From: a virus
IMG/VR virus record: IMGVR_UViG_3300042504_002810
Location: 1 to 25,946 of that record
Direction: 5' to 3' (one strand)
DNA length: 25,946 bases
Positions 13,995 to 20,361 of this stretch are shown here, piece by piece (position 1 is the first letter of the stretch; each line of letters opens with the position of its first letter). The translations under genes were made by a program, and so were the position numbers. The notes under the pieces were generated by a model. That model did not search any database, was not told the DNA's origin, and saw only the letters and a program-made list of their open reading frames with translations.

Positions 13995-14384
13995 ATGGGG
14001 CGAGTGAGTGTGGCGGGTGAGATCATCCGTGAGGCGTGCGCGTCGATGGGGCTGCCGATCAAGGAGCTTCGAACCAACGGCGAGGTGGCCGCGGCGATGT
14101 GGTTTTATCTGTACCAGGTAGAGGGGTGGGAAGCCCGCGGGATCGGGCGGCTGTGGAAGATCAACCCCGCGATCGTGCTGGACGGGGTGCACCGGATCTG
14201 GGACCGGATCGAGGAGGCCGTGGGCGGGTGCAACCTGTGCAGGGCGCGGCTGGATGCGGTGGGCCTGGGATGCTGGGCCGACGATCTCAAGCGGACGCGG
14301 GAGGCGGTGGTGTGGGGGGGGCGGAAGCCCACTCGTGAGAAGAGGCGGGCGGCGGTGAAACGGGTGAGGGAGGCGGTGGCATGA
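13995..14384 (+). CDS. DnaA C-terminal-like helix-turn-helix protein
   Basis: In this 129-residue protein, residues about 28-60 (TNGEVAAAMWFYLYQVEGWE and then RGIGRLWKINPAIVLDGVHR) match the pattern of DnaA domain IV: helix, a turn around IGRLW, then a recognition helix ending VLDGVHRI. DnaA domain IV binds DnaA boxes. Similar stand-alone domains occur in phages as regulators. Here there is no ATPase. Two CxxC-spaced cysteines (CNLC, near 77-80) could add a zinc site, and the C-terminus is basic. It could compete at a host-type origin or act in transcription. The stop overlaps the next ATG as ATGA (14381-14384). Confidence 0.75.
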   Translation: MGRVSVAGEIIREACASMGLPIKELRTNGEVAAAMWFYLYQVEGWEARGIGRLWKINPAIVLDGVHRIWDRIEEAVGGCNLCRARLDAVGLGCWADDLKRTREAVVWGGRKPTREKRRAAVKRVREAVA

Positions 14385-14863
14385 AGCGGCGCGGGCGTGG
14401 TGAGAGGGACCGTGGGTTGTTCGATCGGGCGGAGCCGGAGAGTGTGTACGAGGGCTCGGCGTCGGCGTTTCGGTTTGGGCGGTCGGTGATCGTGCTGAAC
14501 CACTGGTGCTCCGAGGTGTGCCATGTGATGGGGCTGGGCGGGATGCGGCGGACTCGGCGGGGGAGTTTCACGGTGCTCGAGGCCGTGGCGTACGCGGTGG
14601 CGCCGGGGACGTTCCGACACCTGGGGCTGCACGAGGATGAGCAGGAGCAGCGGTTCAACGTGAGGCGGTGGGATTGGTGGAGGGGACGGGGGCGCGGGAG
14701 TGCAAAGCATGAAGACGGTTGCAACGACGGAGCGGGTTGGTCGGGTGTTGGCGCGGGAGATGTTGCGGCCGATTCGCACCGTTTCCGACGTGGCCAAGGA
14801 GCTGGGCATGAACCGGCACTCGGTGAACAAGGCCGAACGCAAGGCGCTGTGGAAGCTCTTTGA
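14381..14863 (+). CDS. Hypothetical protein with unusual 3' overlap
   Basis: The frame from ATG 14381 has good coding character to about residue 105 (VIVLNHWCSEVCHVMGLGGM, then SFTVLEAVAYAVAPGTFRHL and DEQEQRFNVRRWDWW). Beyond that it becomes Gly/Arg/Ala-rich and runs 155 bp out of phase through the next, clearly real gene. Either the last 50 residues are a genuine overlap or the true end is lost to a frameshift near 14660-14700. A Cys pair, CSEVC, lies at about 43-47. No family was recognised. The start overlaps the previous stop as ATGA. Confidence 0.6.
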   Translation: MKRRGRGERDRGLFDRAEPESVYEGSASAFRFGRSVIVLNHWCSEVCHVMGLGGMRRTRRGSFTVLEAVAYAVAPGTFRHLGLHEDEQEQRFNVRRWDWWRGRGRGSAKHEDGCNDGAGWSGVGAGDVAADSHRFRRGQGAGHEPALGEQGRTQGAVEAL

Positions 14864-15071
14864 CGGGATCGCGAAGCTGGCCGAGGAGGACGCGGAGATG
14901 CGGGAGCTGTTGGCGGAGATCGGTGTGCGGCGGGCGCCGTCGACGACGGGGCGGGAGTTCGCCTTCGAGGTTCGGAACCGGACGGCGGTGGCGCGGGAGG
15001 TGCGGGCGGCGATCGATGGAGGTAGGCGGCGGGAGGGGAATCGGGTGGGGCGGGGGGAGGTGAGCGGATGA
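14709..15071 (+). CDS. Sigma-region-4-like helix-turn-helix regulator
   Basis: The product is about 120 residues from ATG 14709; GTG 14700 is the alternative and adds three residues. Residues about 15-45 (LREMLRPIRTVSDVAKELGM-type sequence ending NRHSVNKAERKALWKL) match the sigma-70 region 4 pattern, in which the recognition helix is followed by an AxRKALxKL helix. Phage proteins of this shape before the terminase genes often control late transcription, as ArpU/RinA/Q-like regulators do. The C-terminal half is acidic helix and then a basic Gly-rich tail. The stop overlaps the next ATG as ATGA (15068-15071). The late-regulator role is an inference from position and fold. Confidence 0.7.
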   Translation: MKTVATTERVGRVLAREMLRPIRTVSDVAKELGMNRHSVNKAERKALWKLFDGIAKLAEEDAEMRELLAEIGVRRAPSTTGREFAFEVRNRTAVAREVRAAIDGGRRREGNRVGRGEVSG

Positions 15072-15322
15072 GGAAGAATGCGCCGGAGAAGGGTGAGGTT
15101 GTGCGGCTGATGATTCAAGATCACCCGACGCCAGCGGGTTCGAGGCGTGCGATGGGCGTTGAGGTGTGCGCTGACTTCGTTGTCGTCGAGGTGTGGGGTC
15201 CTCCGTTTGCGAACGTGTGCGCAGTGCGCGAGATCGGGCGGGATGGGCAGCTGCTGCCGGCGATTGATCTGTACTGGCCGGACTGGACTGAGGATGTGAG
15301 GCGGGAAGCGGAGGAGGAGTGA
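15068..15322 (+). CDS. Hypothetical protein, 84 aa
   Basis: ATG 15068 overlaps the previous stop. The product has alternating strands: GEVVRLMIQDHPTPAGSRRA, MGVEVCADFVVVEVWGPPFA, then VCAVREIGRDGQLLPAIDLY and a highly acidic tail EDVRREAEEE. It looks like a small beta-sheet domain. No family is recognised. The stop (15320-15322) touches the nonamer repeat that follows. Confidence 0.7.
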   Translation: MRKNAPEKGEVVRLMIQDHPTPAGSRRAMGVEVCADFVVVEVWGPPFANVCAVREIGRDGQLLPAIDLYWPDWTEDVRREAEEE

Positions 15323-15348
15323 TGGGACTGATGGGACTGATGGGACGG
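15321..15348 (+). repeat. 9 bp tandem repeat, three copies, each with an ATG
   Basis: GATGGGACT is repeated in tandem from 15321 (third copy imperfect). It offers four in-frame ATGs of a possible 27-codon peptide (15322-15405) that overlaps the previous stop (TGATG) and the next gene's start. It may be a leader peptide or a slippage-generated spacer ahead of AAGGAGG (15358-15364). Confidence 0.6.
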
Positions 15349-15370
15349 ATGCTGGGGAAGGAGGCGGGCG

Positions 15371-15586
15371 GTGCACGAGACCATCGTTCGGATGATGATG
15401 GCTGATCTGGCTGACTTTGAGCACGTTGGGGTCTCTGATGTTCAGCGTGCGTACGGACTTGGATACAAGGCCGCCAGGGCGATCATCGATGAACTGGTTG
15501 AGCGTGGGAGGCTGCGGCGGGTGTACGACCTGAACGCGCCGCGGCCGTGGAAGGTGTGCGAAGTGAAGAAGGCGGGCGATACGTGA
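15371..15586 (+). CDS. FtsK-gamma-like winged-helix protein, 71 aa
   Basis: GTG 15371 lies six bases after AAGGAGG (15358-15364), the strongest Shine-Dalgarno in the window. Residues about 19-48 (HVGVSDVQRAYGLGYKAARA, then IIDELVERGRL) closely follow the gamma domain of the DNA translocase FtsK, in which a winged helix reads KOPS sites. Stand-alone versions occur in phages and plasmids as DNA-binding factors. No motor domain is present. It might bind DNA near packaging or regulate the late operon that begins at 15796. Its stop overlaps the next GTG as GTGA. Confidence 0.75.
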   Translation: MHETIVRMMMADLADFEHVGVSDVQRAYGLGYKAARAIIDELVERGRLRRVYDLNAPRPWKVCEVKKAGDT

Positions 15587-15750
15587 AATCAAGAAACGGC
15601 GTTTTTTATTTGGGGTCGCGGCGGTTCGTGTGTCGTCTTGATGCGGCGTGGTTTATGAGTATGGCGGGGTTGATTGGGTGGGGCATTGGAGGGGGCTGGC
15701 GTGGTGTGCGGTGTTCTTTGATGTTCTTTGATGATGTCGATGGGGTTTAG
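15583..15750 (+). CDS. Small hydrophobic protein, 55 aa
   Basis: GTG 15583 overlaps the previous stop as GTGA. The product begins VKSRNGVFYLGSRRFVCRLD and has one hydrophobic segment, AAWFMSMAGLIGWGIGGGW (about 21-39), probably membrane-spanning, then a tail ending FFDDVDGV. Codon usage is less G/C-rich than that of its neighbours. No family is recognised. Confidence 0.5.
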   Translation: MKSRNGVFYLGSRRFVCRLDAAWFMSMAGLIGWGIGGGWRGVRCSLMFFDDVDGV

Positions 15751-15795
15751 GGCGGTAGAGGGTGGAGGGGCGGAGATAGAGGGGAAGAGCTACGC

Positions 15796-16512
15796 ATGGA
15801 CGTGGTTGAGACAGGGGCGGCGGGGGCGACGGTTGGGGTGACCGAGGCGGCGAGGATCTGTGGGGTTACCCCCCAGACCGTCAACAACTGGGCCAAGCGT
15901 GGGCTTGATGGTGTGGCGGTGGTGGGGAAGACCGCGGCCGGCCGCAAGCTGTACGACATCGAGAAGCTGAAGACCTGGGCCCGGCAGAATACCGGCTGGG
16001 TGCATGGTGGGAAGCGTGAGGGTTCCGGCCGCAAGCCCGGGCTGTGGGCCGCGGCGAACGCGCACCAGCGGCCCGAGCCGCCCGAGAGCAAGAAGAACGA
16101 GACCCGAAGGCCTGAGCCGCGGGTGGTGCTGGATGATCAGGCCGACGATTTGCTGGAGCTGGGCGAGGCCCGCAACCTCGAGGACCTGATGAGATTGGCC
16201 GAGGAGGGCAAGTTGCCCGTGGCTCGGGTGAACGCGATCCGGGCGCTGTGGGATGCCAAGGCCAAGGAACGCGAACACAAGATCAAGATGGGGAAGCTCG
16301 TCGATGCCGACGAGTGGACGCGGGAACTGACGGTTTTCCTCGCGGCTCTGCGGCGGGATCTTGAATCCATGGCGGGGCGGATGACCCACTCTATCTGCCA
16401 ACAGCTGAAGGTGATGGAGCCGGATTCGATCCAGCGGGTGCGGGAACAGATCCAGGCCGAGGTGGACCGCTTTGTGCAGAACGTGCACGAGTTTGGAAAG
16501 AGGGCGGAATGA
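15796..16512 (+). CDS. terS: Terminase small subunit, Nu1-like
   Basis: The 238-residue protein has an N-terminal MerR/Nu1-type winged helix (about 12-56): TEAARICGVTPQTVNNWAKR, then a wing with KTAAGRKLYDIEKLKTWARQ. A basic, Gly-rich linker follows (GGKREGSGRKPG). The C-terminal half is helical: EREHKIKMGKLVDADEWTRE then FLAALRRDLESMAGRMTHSI, the Nu1 pattern for assembly and contact with the large subunit. It recognises the packaging site and regulates terL. ATG 15796 follows a GAGGGGAAGAG tract. Its large partner is at 1283, which is unusual. The stop overlaps the next ATG as ATGA (16509-16512). Confidence 0.85.
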   Translation: MDVVETGAAGATVGVTEAARICGVTPQTVNNWAKRGLDGVAVVGKTAAGRKLYDIEKLKTWARQNTGWVHGGKREGSGRKPGLWAAANAHQRPEPPESKKNETRRPEPRVVLDDQADDLLELGEARNLEDLMRLAEEGKLPVARVNAIRALWDAKAKEREHKIKMGKLVDADEWTRELTVFLAALRRDLESMAGRMTHSICQQLKVMEPDSIQRVREQIQAEVDRFVQNVHEFGKRAE

Positions 16513-16904
16513 GCGAATATCTTGGGGATGCTGATGGTTTGGCCTCGGTGCTGGGGACTGCTCCGGCGCCGTCGACGGTTTTGGCTGACGATCTCGAGGC
16601 CGACGCGGTGGTGATCAAGGAGATCAGGATCACGATCGGCGACAAGGACCCGGCGGCGATGAAGCCTTCGGAGATCCGGGCCGAGCTGAAGATCCTGCCC
16701 GAGCCGACCGAGGTGATCACCAAGGCACGCGAGAACATGGACACCGTGAACGCCATGGTGGCCGCCGAGCGCGAGGAGCTGCGACGCCTCGAGGGCGAGG
16801 CCCAGGCGCAGTACGTGCGGGCGTGCGAGATGGCGGATCAGATTCGGCTGCGGCGGAAGGCTTTGGCCGAGGCGGCTGAGAAGAGTGGCAAAGTGGCGAA
16901 GTGA
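16509..16904 (+). CDS. Coiled-coil head-module protein, 131 aa
   Basis: ATG 16509 overlaps the terS stop. The N-terminal half is acidic and mixed; residues about 75-125 (RENMDTVNAMVAAEREELRR, then a long Ala/Glu/Arg run) form a strong coiled coil. The last residues, SGKVAK, and the stop are encoded by the first units of the repeated element at 16884-16999, so the element's arrival set this protein's C-terminus. No family is recognised. Its place between the small terminase and gpW suggests a packaging or assembly accessory. Confidence 0.75.
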   Translation: MSEYLGDADGLASVLGTAPAPSTVLADDLEADAVVIKEIRITIGDKDPAAMKPSEIRAELKILPEPTEVITKARENMDTVNAMVAAEREELRRLEGEAQAQYVRACEMADQIRLRRKALAEAAEKSGKVAK

Positions 16905-16999
16905 CACAGTGGCAAAGTGAAGAGCGGCGGGCCCGAGTACTCGGCGCGCAGCCGTGCACTTGACCACTCGACCACTTGACCACTTCTTAGGGGCTTCCC
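16884..16999. repeat. Repeated dyad element with RBS, copy 1
   Basis: Five AGTGGCAA-type 8 bp units (16884-16920) are followed by a variable GC-rich centre with the palindrome CCGAGTACTCGG (16933-16944). Next come the block CGGCGCGCAGCCGTGCACT and an arm of CCACTCGACCACTTGACCAC. The last arm is partly complementary to the first, giving a long imperfect hairpin. AGGGG (16989-16993) lies six bases before the gpW-like ATG. Copy 2 is at 22235-22349; the outer parts are nearly identical and the centre differs. Confidence 0.8.
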
Positions 17000-17263
17000 A
17001 TGTCCTGGACCTATGCCGATTGGCCTTCGCAGTCGACGGTGCCGCTGCGCCTGACGCGGCTGCGGCTGCATATGGCCGAGGTGGCCAACCAGATCGGGAA
17101 TGAGCGGAGCGGGGACGGGTATTCCAAGGGCTCGGGGTCGCTCGCGCAGTACTACCAGGGGCTTGTGAACCAGGCCCAGCGGCTTGAGTCCATGCCCGGT
17201 GCGAGTGGTGGCGGGGCTGTCAGCAACCTCCGCATCGTGCGGCGCGGGCGGGGGATCCTCTGA
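17000..17263 (+). CDS. Head-to-tail joining protein, gpW-like
   Basis: The 87-residue protein occupies the gpW position, between the terminase and portal genes. It begins MSWTYADWPSQSTVPLRLTR, has a helix RLRLHMAEVANQIGNERSGD, a second helix LAQYYQGLVNQAQRLESMPG and a basic Arg/Gly tail. This two-helix plan with a C-terminal basic strand agrees with lambda gpW (68 aa), which fills the portal after DNA entry so that the tail can attach. The length is slightly above the family norm. ATG 17000 has AGGGG at optimal spacing, supplied by the repeat element. The stop overlaps the portal ATG as TGATG. Confidence 0.7.
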   Translation: MSWTYADWPSQSTVPLRLTRLRLHMAEVANQIGNERSGDGYSKGSGSLAQYYQGLVNQAQRLESMPGASGGGAVSNLRIVRRGRGIL

Positions 17264-18786
17264 TGTTCGAGTTGATCCGGGCGAAGTACGAGGCCGCGGT
17301 GGCGAAGGCCCGGCGGTCGACCGCGCAGGATTCGGCGGTGGCCGCGCGGCTGAACTACGTGGGCAGCTACACCAACGCCGAACGCAAGCGGACGCGGGCC
17401 GGGATGCCGACCCGCAAGGGCACACGCGACCAGCACCTCGATCGGTCTACGCTGGAAAAACTGGGCAAGGAAGCCGCGGATGTGCTGCGGAACAACCCCG
17501 AGGGCCGGGCGATCATCGGCCGGCTCGCGGACCTGTTGGTTCAGAAGGGCTTTGATATCGCGGTGAACTCCGGCGACAAGGAGTTTGACAGCGCGGCGGA
17601 GCGGATCTGGAGGAAGTGGGCACGCGAGAAGTACGCGGACTCGCGGCGGGGTTTGACCCACTTCCAGCAGGCCCGCGACCTGATCGTGAACGCGATGACC
17701 GGCGGCGGGATGATCGTGATCCCGCTCCGCGACGGGAGCAATCAGCTCGTGTGCATCGACCGGCTGGCGACCGCGCTGCCGGAGAATGCAAACATCCCGA
17801 GCGAGCGGTTTTACGGGGGCGTGGAGCTCAACGACTACGGCGCGCCGCAGGCCTTTTGGATCAAGCAGGGAACGTACGGGCAGGGGAAGGCCGTGCGGGT
17901 TCCCGCGGGGGCGACGAGCGATGTGGCCCGGATGTTCCGCTGCCCGAAGATGCTGGGCGCGGAGCAGACCTTTGGCGAGCCCGGGATTCAGGCGGTGATC
18001 GAGCGGCTGGAAACGCTGGACTCCATCATTTTCAACTCCGCTCTCTGCCTCGAGGTGGCGAGCGTGTACCCGCTGGTCGTCGAGTCGCCATTCCCGGACC
18101 AGATGAAGACGGCCATGGAGGCCGCGGGCAACGAAAGCGATCAGCCGACCAATGCTGAGAGCGATGACCCGCGTGAGCTGCAGATCGAACCCGGGCGGGC
18201 GATCTTCCTGCCGCAGGGGGCGAAGGCCTCGCAGGTGAAGGCCGAGCACCCGAGCACGGGCTTCGACAAGATGGTGTGGACGATGATCGCCTTGGCCGGC
18301 GCCGATCTGGGGCTGCCGCTGGTGGTGCTCTCGCTCGACTTCAGCCAAGTGAACTTCCACGGCGGGCGGGTGGCGATGGGTATGGCGGAGCTTGCTCTGC
18401 ACTCCTGGCGTGAGGAACTCGCGTCGACGTTCATTCGGCCCAGCTACCGGCAGCTGATCTCCGCGGCGATCCGCGATGGGCGGTTGCCGTTTGTTGAGGG
18501 GTGGGACGAGATCGATATCGTCTGGCCGCCCATGCCGATCGTGGACCTGAAGGCCGAGTACGAGGCGAGCGAGCTGGGCATCCGCAACAACCTGACGACG
18601 CTGGACCGCGAAACGCGGCGATTGGGAACCGGGCAGTGGGAAGAGATCGTGGCCCAGAAGGGTCGCGAGGCCGAGGCCCAGAAGGCGGCGGGCGTGATGC
18701 CGGCACTGTTGCCGGGGGCGACGGATTTGAACGCGAAGCCCGAGGGCAACGCGGAGCCCGCGGCGGACGAGCAGAACACCGCCTGA
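17263..18786 (+). CDS. Portal protein, lambda gpB type
   Basis: At 507 residues it is close to lambda gpB (533). The N-terminus has an Arg/Ala-rich helix followed by NYVGSYTNAERKRTRAGMPT, where portals of this family carry a short basic region. The wing and stem features include NPEGRAIIGRLADLLVQKGF, the IWRKWAREKYADSRRGLTHF segment and GGGMIVIPLRDGS. The later part has GADLGLPLVVLSLDFSQVNF and RVAMGMAELALHSWREE, the pattern typical of the gpB family. Twelve copies form the vertex channel through which terL pumps DNA. ATG 17263 overlaps the previous stop. The C-terminal tail is acidic and Ala-rich. Confidence 0.92.
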   Translation: MFELIRAKYEAAVAKARRSTAQDSAVAARLNYVGSYTNAERKRTRAGMPTRKGTRDQHLDRSTLEKLGKEAADVLRNNPEGRAIIGRLADLLVQKGFDIAVNSGDKEFDSAAERIWRKWAREKYADSRRGLTHFQQARDLIVNAMTGGGMIVIPLRDGSNQLVCIDRLATALPENANIPSERFYGGVELNDYGAPQAFWIKQGTYGQGKAVRVPAGATSDVARMFRCPKMLGAEQTFGEPGIQAVIERLETLDSIIFNSALCLEVASVYPLVVESPFPDQMKTAMEAAGNESDQPTNAESDDPRELQIEPGRAIFLPQGAKASQVKAEHPSTGFDKMVWTMIALAGADLGLPLVVLSLDFSQVNFHGGRVAMGMAELALHSWREELASTFIRPSYRQLISAAIRDGRLPFVEGWDEIDIVWPPMPIVDLKAEYEASELGIRNNLTTLDRETRRLGTGQWEEIVAQKGREAEAQKAAGVMPALLPGATDLNAKPEGNAEPAADEQNTA

Positions 18787-18802
18787 GCGGGGCAATCTGA
18801 AG

Positions 18803-18834
18803 CGAGCCGCCGGTTTTGTGGCCGCTTTGGCTCG
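18803..18834 (+). terminator. Hairpin after the portal gene
   Basis: CGAGCC (18803-18808) pairs with GGCTCG (18829-18834), with an inner CGG/CCG pair, and is followed by GTTCTT. It lies 17 bases after the portal stop (18784-18786). The weak T-tract suggests partial termination or RNA processing rather than a full stop. Confidence 0.4.
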
Positions 18835-18879
18835 GTTCTTCGCATGTTGTGAACGCATTTTCAGCAAGGAAGAACAAGC

Positions 18880-20235
18880 ATGATCCGCTTGATGATGTCT
18901 CGTGGGGCGGTTGGTCGCATGGAACGGCGCGGCCGGCTCTCCATGAACCAGTGGGACAAGGAAGTGCGCGACGCGATCGGCGAGGTTCGCCGGGAGGACG
19001 TCGTGGGGACGTGGGGCAAGGTGGCCCGCGTGCGCCTTGATTCCGCGGTGATGTTTGAGCCCGACCTGTGGACGACCTACGTGAGCGGGGCCCATCCCAC
19101 CGATCGGGTGGTGGACGCGATCAAGGCCGCGGCGGGCGACCCGGACGTGAAGGCGATTGTGCTCGAGATGAACGGGCCGGGTGGCTCGGTGGCCGGGTAT
19201 GACGACATTCGTAACGCGATCGCGCAGGCCAAGAAGACCAAGGTGGTGCAGACGCTGGTTCACGACGGCGCGTTCAGCCTCCACTACCGGATGGCCGCGG
19301 CGACCGACTACATCGCGGCGACGCCGACGGCGATGGTGGGCTCGATCGGGACCATCGTGCTGATGTACGACGACTCGGCGCTGTACTCCGAGGCTGGGGT
19401 GATCCCGAAGCCGGTGGCGAGCGATGGGTTCAAGGCCCAGGGCTGGGGCGGTGTGCCGCTCACGGATGAATACCTGGAGCACGTGCGGGCCTCGATCGTT
19501 GAGCCCGATTACGCGGAGTTTGTGGGCGAGGTGGCGGCGGGGCGCGGGCTGTCGGAAGACGTCGTGCGTTCCTACGGCTCGCTCGAGTACACGGCCCAGG
19601 ACGCGCTGTCCATGGGGCTTGTTGATGAGGTTGTTTCCGCGGATGCGTTCGTGGCCGCGTTGGCTTCGAACGGACCGCGTTCACCCCGACCCGACGCAAA
19701 TAGGGCCGGGAAGGGAGTGGTTATGTCAATGGATCTGAAAGCACTGAAGGCTGCGCACCCCGATCTCGTGAAGCAGATCGAGGAGCAGGCCGCGGCGAAC
19801 GTCGCGGCGGAGATGGCCCAGCAGGCCGCCAAGCCCGCGAGCTTCGCGGAGCTGAAGGCGGAGTTTGGCCAGGACGCCGCGTTCGTGGTGCAGGCCCTCG
19901 ACAAGGGCCTCACGCTGTCGGCCGCGCGGGCCGAGTGGAACACCCAGCAGAAGGCCGCGGAGGCCAAGCTGCGCGAGGAGCTCGAGGCCAGCAAGGCCGA
20001 GGCCGCCAAGCTCGCGAAGCTGCCGGGCGCCGGGCTCGAGGGCGTGAACACCGGGGCCGGTGGCGTGGGAAACGGTGGCGGGGCGAATGGAGGGGGTGAC
20101 TACGAGAAGCTCGTGGCCGCCAAGCAAGCCGAGGGCCTCACCCGCATCGCGGCCGTCGCGTACGTGAACAAGCACCACCCCAAGGCGTGGAAGGCCCAGG
20201 CGGAGAAGCTCCGCACGGCGATCGCGTCCAACTGA
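18880..20235 (+). CDS. Head maturation protease (S49/gpC) fused to scaffold
   Basis: The 451-residue protein pairs an N-terminal serine peptidase with a C-terminal scaffold. In the S49 domain, GPGGSVAGYDDI (about 99-110) is the oxyanion/substrate loop. S133 in HDGAFSLHY aligns with the catalytic serine of lambda gpC by its 10-residue spacing to the D of AATD, and K185 in SDGFKAQGWG is the general base. TPTAMVGSIGTIV is the characteristic strand. After residue 281 comes a helical, Ala/Glu/Lys-rich scaffold with a Gly-rich linker (about 388-410). The scaffold shapes the prohead and is then degraded. An internal start at 19723 could make the scaffold separately. Confidence 0.92.
   Translation: MIRLMMSRGAVGRMERRGRLSMNQWDKEVRDAIGEVRREDVVGTWGKVARVRLDSAVMFEPDLWTTYVSGAHPTDRVVDAIKAAAGDPDVKAIVLEMNGPGGSVAGYDDIRNAIAQAKKTKVVQTLVHDGAFSLHYRMAAATDYIAATPTAMVGSIGTIVLMYDDSALYSEAGVIPKPVASDGFKAQGWGGVPLTDEYLEHVRASIVEPDYAEFVGEVAAGRGLSEDVVRSYGSLEYTAQDALSMGLVDEVVSADAFVAALASNGPRSPRPDANRAGKGVVMSMDLKALKAAHPDLVKQIEEQAAANVAAEMAQQAAKPASFAELKAEFGQDAAFVVQALDKGLTLSAARAEWNTQQKAAEAKLREELEASKAEAAKLAKLPGAGLEGVNTGAGGVGNGGGANGGGDYEKLVAAKQAEGLTRIAAVAYVNKHHPKAWKAQAEKLRTAIASN
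19723..20235 (+). CDS. Scaffold protein from internal start (Nu3-like)
   Basis: Within the protease gene, AAGGGAG (19711-19717) lies five bases before an in-frame ATG at 19723. Translation from there gives 170 residues, starting MSMDLKALKAAHPDLVKQIE, which is exactly the scaffold part. It contains the long helix EQAAANVAAEMAQQAAKPAS and a C-terminal capsid-binding-type helix KHHPKAWKAQAEKLRTAIAS. Lambda makes Nu3 from an internal start in gene C in the same way. Since the capsid needs many more scaffolds than proteases, this second product is likely. Confidence 0.7.
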   Translation: MSMDLKALKAAHPDLVKQIEEQAAANVAAEMAQQAAKPASFAELKAEFGQDAAFVVQALDKGLTLSAARAEWNTQQKAAEAKLREELEASKAEAAKLAKLPGAGLEGVNTGAGGVGNGGGANGGGDYEKLVAAKQAEGLTRIAAVAYVNKHHPKAWKAQAEKLRTAIASN

Positions 20236-20266
20236 GGCAATGGGGAATAGGCAATGGGCAATGGGG
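20236..20266 (+). repeat. GGCAATG-type heptamer array, four units
   Basis: AAT recurs every 7 bp (20239, 20246, 20253, 20260) in units GGCAATG or GGGAATA, beginning one base after the protease-scaffold stop. It is one of several arrays with a different unit at structural gene junctions. Confidence 0.75.
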
Positions 20267-20317
20267 TAAGGCCCCGCTGCTCGACCTGAGCCCTTCGAAT
20301 CTGACACACAACACACA

Positions 20318-20347
20318 CGCCGGGGCACACCAACAAAGACCCCGGCG
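20318..20347 (+). promoter_or_regulatory. Strong hairpin before the decoration gene
   Basis: CGCCGGGG (20318-20325) pairs perfectly with CCCCGGCG (20340-20347) over a 14-base A/C-rich loop. It ends 14 bases before ATG 20362, and AAAGGAAG follows the stem as the ribosome binding site. With no T-run it is more likely an RNA-processing or stability element for the highly expressed capsid genes than a terminator. Confidence 0.5.
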
Positions 20348-20361
20348 ATGAAAGGAAGACC

